5,582 nt of DNA from an uncultured Victivallales bacterium (GTDB lineage Bacteria; Verrucomicrobiota; Lentisphaeria; Oligosphaerales; JAFGRS01): the NCBI GenBank assembly GCA_903834675.1, contig CAILKC010000517.1, positions 1 to 5,582 of the forward strand, in the 5' to 3' direction. The position numbers and the translations under genes were made by a program. Of this stretch, positions 1-5,582 are shown piece after piece (position 1 is the first letter of the stretch; every line of letters begins with the position of its first letter). The notes beneath the pieces are model-generated. The model was not told where the DNA came from and did not search any database. It saw nothing but the letters and a program-made list of their open reading frames with translations.

Positions 1-144
1 TGCGACCTCGGCGTAAATGTAGGTCAGATAGCTCGCCCCTACAGGGCTCAATCCCATAACCGTCCTATTCCCAGGGCGTTGCCCTGGGCTGGTATCGCGG
101 CGCGCCTTCAGCGCTCCAGGCGGACTCCCTTATTGCACAGGTCG
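1..144 (+). repeat. REP-like palindromic repeat, left copy
   Basis: This non-coding copy contains three successive hairpins. The first has stem GCCC/GGGC (35-38 with 44-47). The second is a perfect 8-bp stem CCCAGGGC/GCCCTGGG with a GTT loop (70-77 with 81-88). The third has stem GCGC/GCGC (102-105 with 111-114). The copy ends in a 17-base tail at 128-144. Bases 1-118 align without gaps to 5465-5582, with 13 mismatches, 8 of them in the first 32 bases. The tail and the central palindrome recur in inverted orientation after the permease gene. Short GC-rich palindromic units in intergenic DNA are typical of REP elements, which in several phyla are moved by RAYT (TnpA-REP) transposases. No transposase gene is present here. 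The left boundary is unknown because the window starts inside or at the edge of the element. Confidence 0.85.
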
Positions 145-200
145 CTGTTTCTTTTTCCGGGCGGTAGGCTGCTTGGAGTCGGCGGTCCGCAGCGGCACTG

Positions 201-253
201 CCCACCGGCGTCAAGCTAGACGGTGGGGGCGCAAAGCTGTGTCAAGCCACAGC
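201..253. other. Two adjacent hairpins in the upstream region
   Basis: The first is a perfect 7-bp stem, CCCACCG (201-207) with CGGTGGG (221-227), around a 13-base loop. The second is a perfect 6-bp stem, GCTGTG (236-241) with CACAGC (248-253), around a 6-base loop. A further 6-bp pairing, 253-258 with 289-294, could form just downstream but would compete with the neighbouring stems at shared bases. These may be remnants of palindromic repeats or parts of a structured leader. No function is assigned. Confidence 0.45.
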
Positions 254-293
254 AGTCCAAAGCTTGGCCTGTCGGCCGGCGCGGTATGGGACT

Positions 294-316
294 GAGTTCG
301 GGCAGCGCCCGGACTC
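294..316 (+). terminator. Terminator-like hairpin
   Basis: A 10-bp stem pairs 294-303 (GAGTTCGGGC) with 307-316 (GCCCGGACTC) around an AGC loop; one of the ten pairs is a G-U wobble. It is followed by only three T residues (317-319), so the U-tract needed for efficient intrinsic termination is weak. It could stop transcription entering from upstream, or simply be the first half of the palindromic repeat that follows. No complete upstream gene is in the window, so its role cannot be settled. Confidence 0.35.
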
Positions 317-359
317 TTTCGACTGCGGCGGTCGAAGGCCCTGAGCGTAGTCGATGGGA
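316..359. repeat. Probable dispersed palindromic repeat (GTCGAAGG / CCTGAGCG type)
   Basis: The hairpin pairs 316-323 with 331-338 (core TTCGAC/GTCGAA, 7-base loop). It is followed by CCCTGAGCGTAGTCGATGGG at 340-359. Sequences of the form CCTGAGCG-n-AGTCGAAGG are a familiar class of short interspersed repeat in many GC-rich bacterial genomes. The match is from memory of that motif. Only one copy is in the window, so repetition in this genome is unverified. Confidence 0.4.
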
Positions 360-500
360 TGGCATCGCGGGCTCCAGGGAGGCAAGCGGGGCCATGGCAG
401 ACGCCTGCCAGATCCAGCGCAAGTCTCTTTCTTGAAACAGCCCCGGCGATAGCCGCGTGGTGCTTGCCAAGCGCTGTCCGGGTATCACATTACTTGCTTC

Positions 501-545
501 GGCCGGGGGCTTGGCTGGACTTTACAGCGTCGACCGCCCCCGGCC
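501..545 (+). promoter_or_regulatory. Strong GC hairpin in the leader of the adaptor gene
   Basis: GGCCGGGGGC (501-510) is perfectly complementary to GCCCCCGGCC (536-545), giving a 10-bp all-GC stem around a 25-base loop. It ends 8 bases before the ribosome binding site of the adaptor gene (554-560). If it lies in the transcript, it would be the most stable local structure next to the translation start and could affect initiation or mRNA stability. No U-tract follows, so it is unlikely to be an intrinsic terminator. A regulatory role is inference; the inverted repeat itself is plainly visible. Confidence 0.4.
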
Positions 546-553
546 TGGTTAGC

Positions 554-560
554 GGGGAGA
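554..560 (+). promoter_or_regulatory. Ribosome binding site of the adaptor gene
   Basis: GGGGAGA lies 8 bases before the ATG at 569, a good purine-rich Shine-Dalgarno with normal spacing. It decides the start. The same frame stays open back to an ATG at 359, but that ATG has no comparable site, and the intervening 70 codons look non-coding. Translation from 569 gives a typical adaptor N-terminus with one membrane anchor. Confidence 0.75.
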
Positions 561-568
561 GCCATGCT

Positions 569-2149
569 ATGTCTGACACGCCCGCAGCGCCTGCCGCAGC
601 CGCGGCTGGCCCGTCTTCTGTCACCCCGTCGGCCCCGCCGAGCCGCGGCGCTCCGCGCTCGGCCCGGCGCACCCAGACGCTGGCCTGGTCGGTCACGGTC
701 GCCCTCGGCTTACTGATCGTGGTCCTGATCGGCGTGCTGCTTGCCCGTAAACCGGCGCCCATGCTGGCGCCCGCGAAGGAGCTCAAGGGTGTCGCCACGC
801 TGGCGGTGGCGCCGCGGCAGTACTGGGAACGGCTCGAGCTGCCAGCCCGGCTCGAGGCCGACCGCTCGGCCACCCTCAGCTCCGAGCTGGCTGGCCGACT
901 CGACGCCTGGCTGGTTGAGGAAGGTGCAGCCGTCGAGGCCGGCCAGGAGGTCGTCCGCTTCAACTCCAACGACCTCGAGGCCCAACGGCGCCAGTTGGAG
1001 GCGCGTCACGCCTCGGCCAAGCTGACCGTTGCCGTCGCCGAGCAGAACCTGAACCTGGCTCGGCTCGCCTTCGCTCAGGCTGAGAAGAACGCCGCCGCCC
1101 TCACCCTCGAACGCGAGACCGCCCGCGCCGCCTTGACGCTGGCTACCAAGGAGTTCAGCCGCAGCACAACACTGGCCGCCGCCGCCATCGCCACCCAGGC
1201 CGATTTCGACCGCGCCGAGAATGCCAAGGAGCTTGCCCGGCTGGGCCTGGCCAAGGCCGAGGATGCGATTGAGCGCGCCGTGCTGACGGTCCAGGCCGCT
1301 GCCGCTGGCGTGACCCAGGCCGAGGCGACCCTGGCGCTGAACCGCGGCCTGGCCCTGGAGGCCGAGCGCCAGGTCGAGACGCTGCAGGTCACCCTGGCCA
1401 AGACTCTTCTGCGGGCACCTTTCGCCGGACGCTTCGAGGAGCGCCTGGTGGAGGTGGGCGAAGTGGTATCGCCCGGGCAACCCCTGGGTCGGCTCTACGA
1501 CCTCACCTGGCTGCGCGCCGCCGTCGACGTGCCCGACCGCTATGCGCCCCTGCTGGACACCTCCAGCCCCCTGGTGCAGAAGTACATTGATCAGGCCATG
1601 CCGGGGGCGGTCCAGGACCTCAAGGCCAGCCTTACCATTCCCGGCCTGCCCAAGCTGACCGGCAGCACCTATGCCGGCATCGAGCTGCCCGCCATCATTC
1701 AGCGGGTCGCCCAAGCCGCCAGCCCTACCAGCAATACCTTCCGCGTCGAATTGCGGCTGCTGAACCCCGGCAACGCCCTCAAGGCCGGCATCATCGGCCG
1801 GGCGACGCTCTCCTTCCTGCGCTACGACCAGGCCATCGTCATCCCAGTCAAGGCCCTCCAGGTCGCCGAGGTCGGCCCGCGGGTGCTGGTGGTGGAGACG
1901 GTCGCGGGCCGCGCCTTCGCCCGCGTCCGCGACATCGAGCCCCTCAGCATTCAGAACGACGAGATGCTGATTCGCGGCGGCCTGAACCCCGGCGACCAGC
2001 TCGTCGTCTCGGGGGCCAAGGGCATCGTGGACGGCGAAGAAGTCCGCGTCGTCGTCGCCGATGGCAAAGTCCGAGAGCTGACGCCGGTGCCCGCCCCCGA
2101 GCGCGGCGCGCCCGCTGCCGCGACGCCCGCCGGGGAGGCGCCGCGATGA
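569..2149 (+). CDS. RND efflux pump periplasmic adaptor subunit (membrane fusion protein, HlyD/AcrA type)
   Basis: This 526-residue adaptor would bridge an RND permease and an outer-membrane channel across the periplasm. Residues 1-34 are Ala/Pro-rich and end in a basic stretch. One hydrophobic segment (about 39-58) anchors it in the inner membrane; there is no lipobox Cys. The lipoyl (barrel-sandwich) domain is split into about 105-134 (VEEGAAVEAGQEV) and about 280-312 (LRAPFAGRFEERLVEVGEVV). Between the halves lies an Ala/Glu/Leu-rich helical hairpin of about 140 residues. Its tip near 198-216 fits the TolC-docking pattern RxxxLxxxxxxSxxxxDxA, with Thr209 in place of Ser (R198, L202, D214, A216). 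Beta-barrel and membrane-proximal domains follow at about 313-415 and 420-500. A Pro/Ala-rich tail (503-526) ends the protein. The 3' end overlaps the permease start by 4 bases (ATGA). The family is certain; the substrate and partner channel are unknown. Confidence 0.95.
   Translation: MSDTPAAPAAAAAGPSSVTPSAPPSRGAPRSARRTQTLAWSVTVALGLLIVVLIGVLLARKPAPMLAPAKELKGVATLAVAPRQYWERLELPARLEADRSATLSSELAGRLDAWLVEEGAAVEAGQEVVRFNSNDLEAQRRQLEARHASAKLTVAVAEQNLNLARLAFAQAEKNAAALTLERETARAALTLATKEFSRSTTLAAAAIATQADFDRAENAKELARLGLAKAEDAIERAVLTVQAAAAGVTQAEATLALNRGLALEAERQVETLQVTLAKTLLRAPFAGRFEERLVEVGEVVSPGQPLGRLYDLTWLRAAVDVPDRYAPLLDTSSPLVQKYIDQAMPGAVQDLKASLTIPGLPKLTGSTYAGIELPAIIQRVAQAASPTSNTFRVELRLLNPGNALKAGIIGRATLSFLRYDQAIVIPVKALQVAEVGPRVLVVETVAGRAFARVRDIEPLSIQNDEMLIRGGLNPGDQLVVSGAKGIVDGEEVRVVVADGKVRELTPVPAPERGAPAAATPAGEAPR
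2132..2138 (+). promoter_or_regulatory. Ribosome binding site of the permease gene, inside the adaptor gene
   Basis: GGGGAGG lies 7 bases before the ATG at 2146, within the last codons of the adaptor gene. Together with the ATGA overlap it supports translational coupling and the choice of 2146 over the in-frame ATG two codons later (2152). Confidence 0.8.
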
Positions 2150-5100
2150 AGATGACCGAGTTCGCCATCTCGCATCACGTCGGCGTGGTCGTGCTCTGCG
2201 TCGCCACCGTGGTCATCGGCACCATCAGCTACATCACCATGCCCCGCGAGGACTTCCCTGACGTCAAGTTCCCCTTCGTCATCGTCAGCACCTTCCAGAG
2301 CGGCGCCAATCCGGTCGATGTCGAGCGCGGCATCACCATCCCCATCGAGACGCAACTGGATGGCACGGAAGGCCTCAAGGAGATGCGCAGCGCCTCGCTG
2401 GACTCGATGTCGGTCATCAGCCTGGAGTTCCACCCGGACGTCGATACCGAAACCGCCCTTCGCCGCGTCCGCGATGCGGTTGACCAGGCCAAGCCGGACG
2501 TCTCGCCCGAGGCCGACGAGTCGGTGGTCAAGGAGTTCAGCGTCACCAGTTTCCCCGTCCGCATCTACAATCTGGTGGGCACCGGCAAGGTCGCCATCAG
2601 CGAACTCCACGACCTGGCCGAAAACCTCCAGGACGAGATCAAGCTCATCCCCGGCATCCTGGACGTCGACATCGTCGGCGCCCGTGAGCGCGAGATCGTC
2701 ATCGAGGCGGACCCGGAACGCCTGCATTTCTACAACCTCTCGCTGGCCCAGGTCCAGGCGATTCTGCGCGGCACCAACCGCAACGTCACCGCGGGCAGCC
2801 TCGACAGCGCCTCCAGCCGCATCGCCATGCGGGTGCCGGGTGAATTCCGTGACCCCGCCGAGATCTACAACCTGGTCATCGGCTTCTCGCGCGAGGGAAC
2901 GCCGGTCTACATGCGCGACGTGGCCGTGGTCTACCCCAGCTTCGCGGATGAGACCTCGCGGGCCCGCTTCCTCGACTTCACCGCGCCCGGGGCGGATGGC
3001 CGCGTGACGCCGCGCCCCTCGGTCAGTCTACACATCACCAAGCGCACCGGTATCAACGTCCTCGAGCTCTGTCGGCGCATCGATGCGGTGATCGACCGCC
3101 AGGCGCTGCCCGACACCGTCCGCATCATCAAGGGCCTCGACCGCAGCAAGGACGTCGAGGCGATGGTCGGGGACCTCGAGAATGGCATCGGCACGGCGCT
3201 GATCCTGGTGGTGATCGTCATCTTCATCGGCATGGGGGCGCTGAATTCGCTGCTGGTAGCCTGCGCCATCCCCTTTTCCATGCTGATGTCCATCATGATC
3301 CTGCAGGCCAGCGGTGAGACCTTGAACATGATGGTGCTGTTCTCGCTGATCATGGCATTGGGCATGCTGGTGGACAACGCCATCGTGATCATCGAGAACA
3401 TCTACCGGCACTACTCCATGGGGAAACCGCGGGCTGAGGCGGCCTACATCGGCACCACCGAAGTGGCCTGGCCGGTGATCACCTCCACCCTCACCACCGT
3501 GGGCGCCTTCGTGCCGCTGCTGTTCTGGCCCGGCATCATGGGCCAATTTATGAGCTACCTGCCGCGCACCGTCATCATCGTCATGCTCTGCTCCCTGTTC
3601 GTCGCCCTGGTCATCAACCCCACCATGGCTGCCTTCACCATGCGCCTGAAACCCGGCGCCCGCACCGATATCGACCCGGACACGCTGCGGCCGACCTACT
3701 GGCTGGTGCGCAAGTACCAGCCGTTCCTCGAGTTCATGGTCGACCGGCCCAACTGGACCCTCACCACCGTCGTCGTCATCATGCTCTTCAGCATCGTCCT
3801 CTTCGCTACCTTCAACTGTGGCGTCGAGCTCTTCCCACCGGTCGATCCGAAGAATGTGACGGGCAGCGTCAAGCCCCCCGATGGCATCTCCCTGAACGAT
3901 TCCGACCGCCTCTGCCGACAACTGGAGGAACGGCTCTTCGGCGGCCCCGCGGGCTCGCCCTTCCCGGAACCGGTGCAGAACCTGAAGTACGCCAGTATCT
4001 CGGTGGGCTTGCAGGGGGTGGGCGGCGCGGATGCCATGTCCGAACAGAACGTCGGCCCCATCACCATCCAGGTCGAATTCAAGGACAGCGAACAGCGCAC
4101 CGAACTCAGCACCGCGACGCTGCGAGAGATGCGGCTGCGGCTCGAGGGACTGGACCGCACCGGCCGACGCCTGACCTACCCGCTGTTTGGCGCTGACTTC
4201 GACGTCATCCGGCCGCAGGAGGGCCCGCCCACCGGCGCCCCGGTCTCCATCGACATCCTCGGCGAAGACCTGGGCGAGATGACCCGCGTCATCGCCGACA
4301 TGAAGCAGCTCATCAGCCGCACCCCCGGCACGGTGAAGGCCACCGACGATGCCGCCACGGCTCAGCCCACCTTCGAATGGCGCGTCGCCAGGGACCGGGC
4401 CGGCTCACTCGGACTGGAACAGGCCACCATCAGCAGCATCCTGCAGGTCGCCGTCGGCGGGCTCGAAACCGGAAAGTACGGGCACGGCAAGGACGAGCAG
4501 AACATCCGGCTCCGCGTGCCGGAACCCTACCGCCTCGATACGACCCGCCTGCGCAACCTGACCATCCCCATGTCCGCCGGCGGCGGGGTGCCCATCAGCA
4601 GCGTGGCCGCCCCCAATCTGGTTCCCGGCCCGGTCACCATCAAGCACATCGGCACCCATCGCGTGGTCAACGCCTCGGCCGAAGTCCAGCCCGGCCTGCG
4701 CCGCGACGCCGACGTCCGCAAAGCCTTCCAGGACCAGGCGCGCCGCTACCCCTTCCCACCGGGCATCTCCTACCGCTTCGGCGGCGCCGCTGAAGAAGAG
4801 GAGGCCGCCAAGGCCTTCCTCGGCAAGGCCTTTCTGGTGGCGCTCTTCATCATCCTCATCATCATTGTCCTGCAATTCAACTCCGTGGTCGTGCCGGCGA
4901 TCATCATGAGTTCCGTCATCCTCTCTCTCATCGGCGTTATGATCGGCCTGGTGGTCATGCGTGACCCCTTCGGCATCATCATGACCGGCATCGGCGTGAT
5001 CTCGCTGGCTGGCGTCGTGGTCAACAACGCTATCGTGCTCCTCGATGCCATCGCCCAACATGAGCGCCGCGGCATCCCCTCCCGCGAGGCCGTCATCAGC

Positions 5101-5346
5101 GCTTCCATGATCCGCTTCCGCCCGGTGCTGCTCACCGCCATCACCACCATCCTCGGCCTGGTGCCCATGGCGCTGAAGCTGAACTGGGACTTCCGCAGCC
5201 TGAAGTGGCAGTACAACACCGACTCCAGTCAGTGGTGGCAGTCCATGTCGCTGACCGTCATCTTCGGCATGCTGGTGGCCACCGTGCTGACCCTGGGCGT
5301 CGTCCCTACCATGTACATCAAGTACGCTCAGTTCCGCAAGAAGTAA
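2146..5346 (+). CDS. RND efflux permease (AcrB/ACR_tran family, HAE1-like)
   Basis: This 1066-residue protein is full length for the family (AcrB is 1049). It is a proton-driven inner-membrane exporter expected to work as a trimer. The 12-helix RND layout is clear: TM1 about 12-31; periplasmic loop 32-345; TM2-TM6 about 346-497; TM7 about 538-557; second loop 558-891; TM8-TM12 about 892-1056. The two halves show the usual internal duplication. The TM4 motif is GMLVDNAIVIIEN (D410, N411), and the TM10 motif is GVVVNNAIVLLD (N960, N961). R990 and T997 in TM11 (RFRPVLLT) match AcrB R971 and T978. D410 matches AcrB D407, while the positions of D408 and K940 are both Asn, a pattern I recall from other HAE1-like pumps. 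TM4 lacks the DGA signature of heavy-metal (CzcA) pumps. An aromatic loop (about 1012-1032) joins TM11 and TM12. The gene is the second of the operon, and a repeat begins on the next base after its stop. Substrate unknown; drugs, lipophiles or solvents are plausible. Confidence 0.97.
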   Translation: MKMTEFAISHHVGVVVLCVATVVIGTISYITMPREDFPDVKFPFVIVSTFQSGANPVDVERGITIPIETQLDGTEGLKEMRSASLDSMSVISLEFHPDVDTETALRRVRDAVDQAKPDVSPEADESVVKEFSVTSFPVRIYNLVGTGKVAISELHDLAENLQDEIKLIPGILDVDIVGAREREIVIEADPERLHFYNLSLAQVQAILRGTNRNVTAGSLDSASSRIAMRVPGEFRDPAEIYNLVIGFSREGTPVYMRDVAVVYPSFADETSRARFLDFTAPGADGRVTPRPSVSLHITKRTGINVLELCRRIDAVIDRQALPDTVRIIKGLDRSKDVEAMVGDLENGIGTALILVVIVIFIGMGALNSLLVACAIPFSMLMSIMILQASGETLNMMVLFSLIMALGMLVDNAIVIIENIYRHYSMGKPRAEAAYIGTTEVAWPVITSTLTTVGAFVPLLFWPGIMGQFMSYLPRTVIIVMLCSLFVALVINPTMAAFTMRLKPGARTDIDPDTLRPTYWLVRKYQPFLEFMVDRPNWTLTTVVVIMLFSIVLFATFNCGVELFPPVDPKNVTGSVKPPDGISLNDSDRLCRQLEERLFGGPAGSPFPEPVQNLKYASISVGLQGVGGADAMSEQNVGPITIQVEFKDSEQRTELSTATLREMRLRLEGLDRTGRRLTYPLFGADFDVIRPQEGPPTGAPVSIDILGEDLGEMTRVIADMKQLISRTPGTVKATDDAATAQPTFEWRVARDRAGSLGLEQATISSILQVAVGGLETGKYGHGKDEQNIRLRVPEPYRLDTTRLRNLTIPMSAGGGVPISSVAAPNLVPGPVTIKHIGTHRVVNASAEVQPGLRRDADVRKAFQDQARRYPFPPGISYRFGGAAEEEEAAKAFLGKAFLVALFIILIIIVLQFNSVVVPAIIMSSVILSLIGVMIGLVVMRDPFGIIMTGIGVISLAGVVVNNAIVLLDAIAQHERRGIPSREAVISASMIRFRPVLLTAITTILGLVPMALKLNWDFRSLKWQYNTDSSQWWQSMSLTVIFGMLVATVLTLGVVPTMYIKYAQFRKK

Positions 5347-5464
5347 CGACCTGTGCAATAAGGATGGGCCGAGGTATTCAGCCCCAAAGGGGCGCTTTGG
5401 GCGCCCAGGGCAACGCCCTGGGTACCGGTTCACACCATAGATTGAGCCCTGAAGGCGCGGTCTA
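5347..5464 (-). repeat. REP-like palindromic repeat, inverted copy directly after the permease gene
   Basis: Read on the minus strand, this is a diverged member of the family at 1-144. Its first 17 plus-strand bases (5347-5363) are the exact reverse complement of 128-144. The central palindrome is an 8-bp stem, CCCAGGGC (5404-5411) with GCCCTGGG (5415-5422). ATTGAGCCCTGAAGGCGC (5431-5448) corresponds to the reverse complement of the first arm of the left copy, near 34-52. Another arm here folds either as GCCCC-AAA-GGGGC (5381-5393) or as a 7-bp stem 5383-5389 with 5395-5401. These stems could end or protect the operon transcript, but there is no T-run, so an intrinsic terminator is not supported. 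The far boundary is approximate. Confidence 0.8.
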
Positions 5465-5582
5465 TGCGACGTCAACGCGAACGCAGGGCAGATAGCTCGC
5501 CCCTACAGGGCTCAAACCCATAACCATCCTATTCCCAGGGCGTTGCCCTGGGCTGGTATCTTAGCGCGCCTTCAGCGCTCCA
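5465..5582 (+). repeat. REP-like palindromic repeat, right direct copy (cut by window end)
   Basis: This copy is collinear with 1-118 at a constant offset of 5464, with 105 of 118 bases identical and no gaps. It carries the same three hairpins, including CCCAGGGC-GTT-GCCCTGGG at 5534-5552. The window ends before the position of the 17-base tail, so it cannot be seen whether the copy is complete. It abuts the inverted copy, forming a tail-to-tail pair of palindromic units like the paired REP arrangements (BIMEs) known from enterobacteria. Confidence 0.85.

Larger units (their letters stand above)
145..568. other. Non-coding, hairpin-rich leader region upstream of the efflux operon
   Basis: About 420 bases separate the left repeat from the adaptor start. 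I see no credible gene. Short open frames here lack a good ribosome binding site and translate into compositions that look random, rich in Arg, Ser and Pro. The stretch contains a pyrimidine run (146-158), an imperfect long stem (159-172 with 189-203), and a string of hairpins described separately. No regulator gene and no strong sigma-70 promoter stand out. The operon promoter probably lies in this region, but I cannot place it. Confidence 0.7.

Noticed and set aside
223..435. Small plus-strand open frame in the upstream region
   Set aside because: It has no ribosome binding site, spans several hairpins and the repeat-like motif, and resembles no family I know.
464..491. Possible sigma-70 promoter TTGCCA-N16-CACATT ahead of the adaptor
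   Set aside because: The -10 matches only three of six consensus positions. In GC-rich DNA of uncertain phylum this is not enough to call.
359..568. In-frame upstream extension of the adaptor gene to an ATG at 359 (70 extra residues)
   Set aside because: There is no ribosome binding site at 359. The extension overlaps a repeat-like sequence and the 501-545 hairpin. The start at 569 has a good site and gives a normal membrane-anchored adaptor.
710..1714. Long minus-strand open frame opposite the adaptor gene
   Set aside because: It is a product of high GC and strong third-position bias in the real gene. Its translation is Gly/Gln/Leu-rich with no recognisable domain and lies wholly antisense to a certain gene.
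3340..3420. Heavy-metal efflux (CzcA/CusA type) assignment of the permease
   Set aside because: The TM4 motif is VDNAIVIIEN and not the DGA-type signature of heavy-metal RND pumps.
5383..5422. Intrinsic terminator after the permease gene
   Set aside because: Two strong stems are present, but neither is followed by a T-run. They are better explained as arms of the repeat element.
4405..5475. 356-codon minus-strand open frame opposite the permease gene
   Set aside because: It is a shadow frame, with a His/Asp/Gly-rich low-complexity translation typical of the antisense of RND membrane segments. It also runs across the inverted repeat.
5205..5495. 96-codon plus-strand open frame at the 3' end
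   Set aside because: Its first half is out of frame within the permease gene and its second half reads through the repeats.
1..5582. CRISPR array
   Set aside because: The repeats are long, only three, in mixed orientation, and not separated by uniform short spacers.

Overview
This is a GC-rich bacterial window built around one compact two-gene operon on the plus strand. The operon encodes an inner-membrane efflux pump of the RND superfamily: a periplasmic adaptor (membrane fusion protein, 569-2149) and its proton-driven RND permease (2146-5346). The stop codon of the first gene overlaps the start codon of the second in an ATGA, so the two are probably translationally coupled. Both proteins look intact. 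The window holds no outer-membrane channel (TolC/OMF) gene and no regulator gene.

The operon sits between copies of a short palindrome-rich repeat of the REP type. One copy in plus orientation occupies about 1-144. A diverged copy in the opposite orientation begins on the base after the permease stop codon (5347 to about 5464). A third copy, again in plus orientation, runs from 5465 to the window end. The first and third copies align without gaps over 118 bases, with 105 identical by my count. The first and second copies end in an identical 17-base sequence in inverted orientation (128-144 and 5347-5363). The 145-5346 block is therefore bounded by inverted termini, and the wider interval by direct repeats.

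Between the left repeat and the adaptor start (145-568) I see no convincing gene. This stretch is dense in predicted hairpins. One is a terminator-like 10-bp stem at 294-316, another is a 10-bp GC stem at 501-545 just ahead of the adaptor ribosome binding site, and near 316-359 there is sequence resembling a known class of dispersed palindromic repeat.

The high GC, the Gram-negative tripartite pump components and the style of repeat (CCCAGGGC-GTT-GCCCTGGG cores with GC-rich hairpin arms) remind me of Planctomycetes/Verrucomicrobia-type or similar environmental genomes. That assignment is a recollection-based inference and is not proven by the window.

Functionally, the adaptor would link the permease trimer to an outer-membrane channel encoded elsewhere, and the permease would use the proton gradient to export hydrophobic or amphiphilic compounds. 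The TM4 sequence (VDNAIVIIEN) argues against the heavy-metal (CzcA-like) branch. The substrate cannot be read from the sequence.
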